Source: a virus. Taken from it: a stretch of 30,623 nt of DNA. Positions 30,022-30,623 of the stretch are shown here, one piece after another. Numbering within the stretch: the first letter of the stretch is position 1; the number at the start of each line of letters is the position of its first letter. A program made the translations under genes and the position numbers. The stretch covers positions 1 to 30,623 of the IMG/VR virus record IMGVR_UViG_3300042892_000612. One strand, 5' to 3'. The notes under the pieces are model-generated. The model worked only from the letters and a program-made list of their open reading frames with translations, was not told the origin of the DNA and made no database searches.

Positions 30022-30158
30022 TCATGGTGCGGTATTCGGGATTCTCCATACGCCATACGGAATTCGGAATTCGGAAATCCAGAATCGGGAATCGGGGTAC
30101 AGGGAAATCTCCATGCCATGAAAGATTACCCCTTGACGAGGAGGATCATGGTGCGGTA
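30022..30158 (+). repeat. 13-base direct repeat flanking the heptamer array
   Basis: TCATGGTGCGGTA occurs at 30022-30034 and 30146-30158, bracketing the heptamer array with starts 124 bases apart. The second copy overlaps the candidate promoter spacer. Confidence 0.7.
30034..30096 (+). repeat. Nine-unit heptamer array, consensus ATTCGGR
   Basis: Read in sevens: ATTCGGG, ATTCTCC, ATACGCC, ATACGGA, ATTCGGA, ATTCGGA, AATCCAG, AATCGGG, AATCGGG. All nine begin with A, and most fit A-T/A-T/A-C-G-G-R. The phase is kept for 63 bases. Confidence 0.7.
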
Positions 30159-30162
30159 GGTT
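30133..30162 (+). promoter_or_regulatory. Weak candidate promoter before the 51-aa gene
   Basis: TTGACG (30133-30138), 18-base spacer, TAGGTT (30157-30162). The -35 is strong and the -10 weak (3 of 6). The GTG start at 30170 is only about 8 bases beyond the -10, which would give a leaderless message. A GAGGAGG tract at 30138-30144 precedes an ATG that stops after three codons. Confidence 0.3.
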
Positions 30163-30169
30163 GGGCGGC

Positions 30170-30325
30170 GTGAACCAACAAACCATTGTCGCCACCTTCC
30201 GCAAGCCGGATGGAGAGATCGAGAAGGACTTCAGCTACCATGAACCGATCGGCGAGGCCCGCGAGGCTGCTGAGGAGGACGCTCATCGCTACGGGTGGGA
30301 GTTCCTGAGTGTGGAGGTTCAATGA
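30170..30325 (+). CDS. Small acidic hypothetical protein, 51 aa
   Basis: A 51-residue acidic protein starting at GTG 30170, reading NQQTIVATFRKPDGEIEKDF, SYHEPIGEAREAAEEDAHRYGWEFLSVEV. It looks like a short beta strand, helix and strand unit. Its stop overlaps the next gene in ATGA, which supports the frame, and its 3' end carries the GGAGG used by that gene. Function unknown. Confidence 0.6.
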   Translation: MNQQTIVATFRKPDGEIEKDFSYHEPIGEAREAAEEDAHRYGWEFLSVEVQ

Positions 30326-30623
30326 AGCCCCGCATCCTTGTGGCCTGTGAGTACAGTGGCCGGGTTCGCGATGAGTTCGCGGCCCGAGGCTGGGATGCGT
30401 GGAGTTGCGATTTCGAGGAGTCAGACACGGTGGGCCAGCATTACCGCGGTGATGTGCGGGATCTTCTCAACCAGCAATGGGACATGCTGATCGCGTTCCC
30501 GCCATGCACCTACCTCTGTGGAAGCGGCATGCACTGGACTACACGGGGACTTCGCGACCCCAAGCTGACCGAGGAAGCACTCACATTCGTCCATCTGTTA
30601 ATGAATAGTACCCCCCCCCGTAT
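30322..30623 (+). CDS. DNA cytosine methyltransferase-like protein, partial
   Basis: The first 100 residues of a C5-methyltransferase-like protein. The SAM-binding start is ILVACEYSGRVRDEFAARGWDAWSCD, then YRGDVRD and WDMLIAFPPC (residues 53-62); the PPC motif carries the likely catalytic Cys62. I recall phage relatives of this type, some of which act as solitary methylases. GGAGG lies five bases upstream of ATG 30322. The window ends at a run of nine C. Family members usually continue IPRIAIENP, but the read frame gives PPPY, so a one-base shift in the C-run is likely. Confidence 0.75.
   Translation, partial: MKPRILVACEYSGRVRDEFAARGWDAWSCDFEESDTVGQHYRGDVRDLLNQQWDMLIAFPPCTYLCGSGMHWTTRGLRDPKLTEEALTFVHLLMNSTPPR

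Larger units (their letters stand above)
29661..30169 (+). other. 509-base non-coding repeat-rich region
   Basis: No credible gene here; open frames across it translate repeats. After the terminator it holds, in order, CCTT microsatellites (29743-29757, 29817-29832), a GTCACTG array (29833-29859), an inverted copy of TGGTCAC (GTGACCA, 29876-29882), two dyads (29896-29965), a GCTAT-TTGC-ATAGC hairpin (29916-29929), a 9-bp hairpin (29991-30012), a 9-unit heptamer array (30034-30096), and a 13-base direct repeat. A lone TTGACA (29866-29871) lacks a good -10. A candidate origin, operator array or regulatory region. Confidence 0.6.

Noticed and set aside
29904-30204. Open frames across the repeat region on both strands
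   Set aside because: They translate dyads and heptamer repeats; no conserved pattern and no ribosome site fits them.

Overview
The window looks like most of the structural half, plus part of the early region, of an uncultured tailed bacteriophage with podovirus-type architecture. The evidence is a contiguous minus-strand set of small and large terminase, portal, scaffold, major capsid, adaptor and nozzle proteins, fibre-like proteins and a 1551-residue internal-virion-type protein. There is no tape-measure, tail-tube or sheath gene. The host cannot be named from the sequence. No rRNA, tRNA, CRISPR array or transposase was seen. DNA polymerase, primase, integrase and endolysin are not in this window, so it is probably an incomplete genome: genes run off both ends.

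Layout. On the minus strand, from 27.84 kb down to position 1, almost all genes form one tightly packed transcription unit: small terminase, large terminase, portal, four small conserved proteins, scaffold, capsid, four small virion-type proteins, fibre 1, two tandem paralogues, a cluster of small membrane genes (holin-like, lipoprotein-like), fibre 2, adaptor, nozzle, a GNAT-like protein, three large virion proteins and the 1551-residue protein. A recombination module follows on the same strand: excisionase-like HTH, RecT-like annealase, RecE-like exonuclease, DUF669-like protein, SF2 helicase, a small membrane protein, a RuvC-like resolvase and two small genes.

On the plus strand, from 27.95 kb rightwards, is a divergent cluster of small phage genes. 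It includes a 234-residue Cys-rich protein with a Gp88-like motif order and ends in a clear rho-independent terminator at 29.68-29.71 kb. A 509-base non-coding region full of short repeats follows: heptamer tandem arrays, dyad pairs, a 9-bp hairpin and CCTT microsatellites. After that come a 51-residue gene and a truncated DNA cytosine-methyltransferase-like gene that reaches the window end at a run of nine C.

How it works together. The minus-strand unit packages, builds and delivers the particle, and then supplies a RecE/RecT-type double-strand-break annealing pathway with a resolvase. Most minus-strand gene junctions are translationally coupled by 4-base ATGA overlaps or one-base gaps. Genes with a real leader mostly lack a Shine-Dalgarno sequence and carry A/C-rich, CAA-containing leaders. 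The plus-strand cluster uses strong GGAGG sites, twice in an identical 16-base start cassette with a TTG start. The most interesting points are the SD-less CAA leaders, the reused TTG cassette, the heptamer repeat region, the nested small membrane cassette and the Gp88-like protein.
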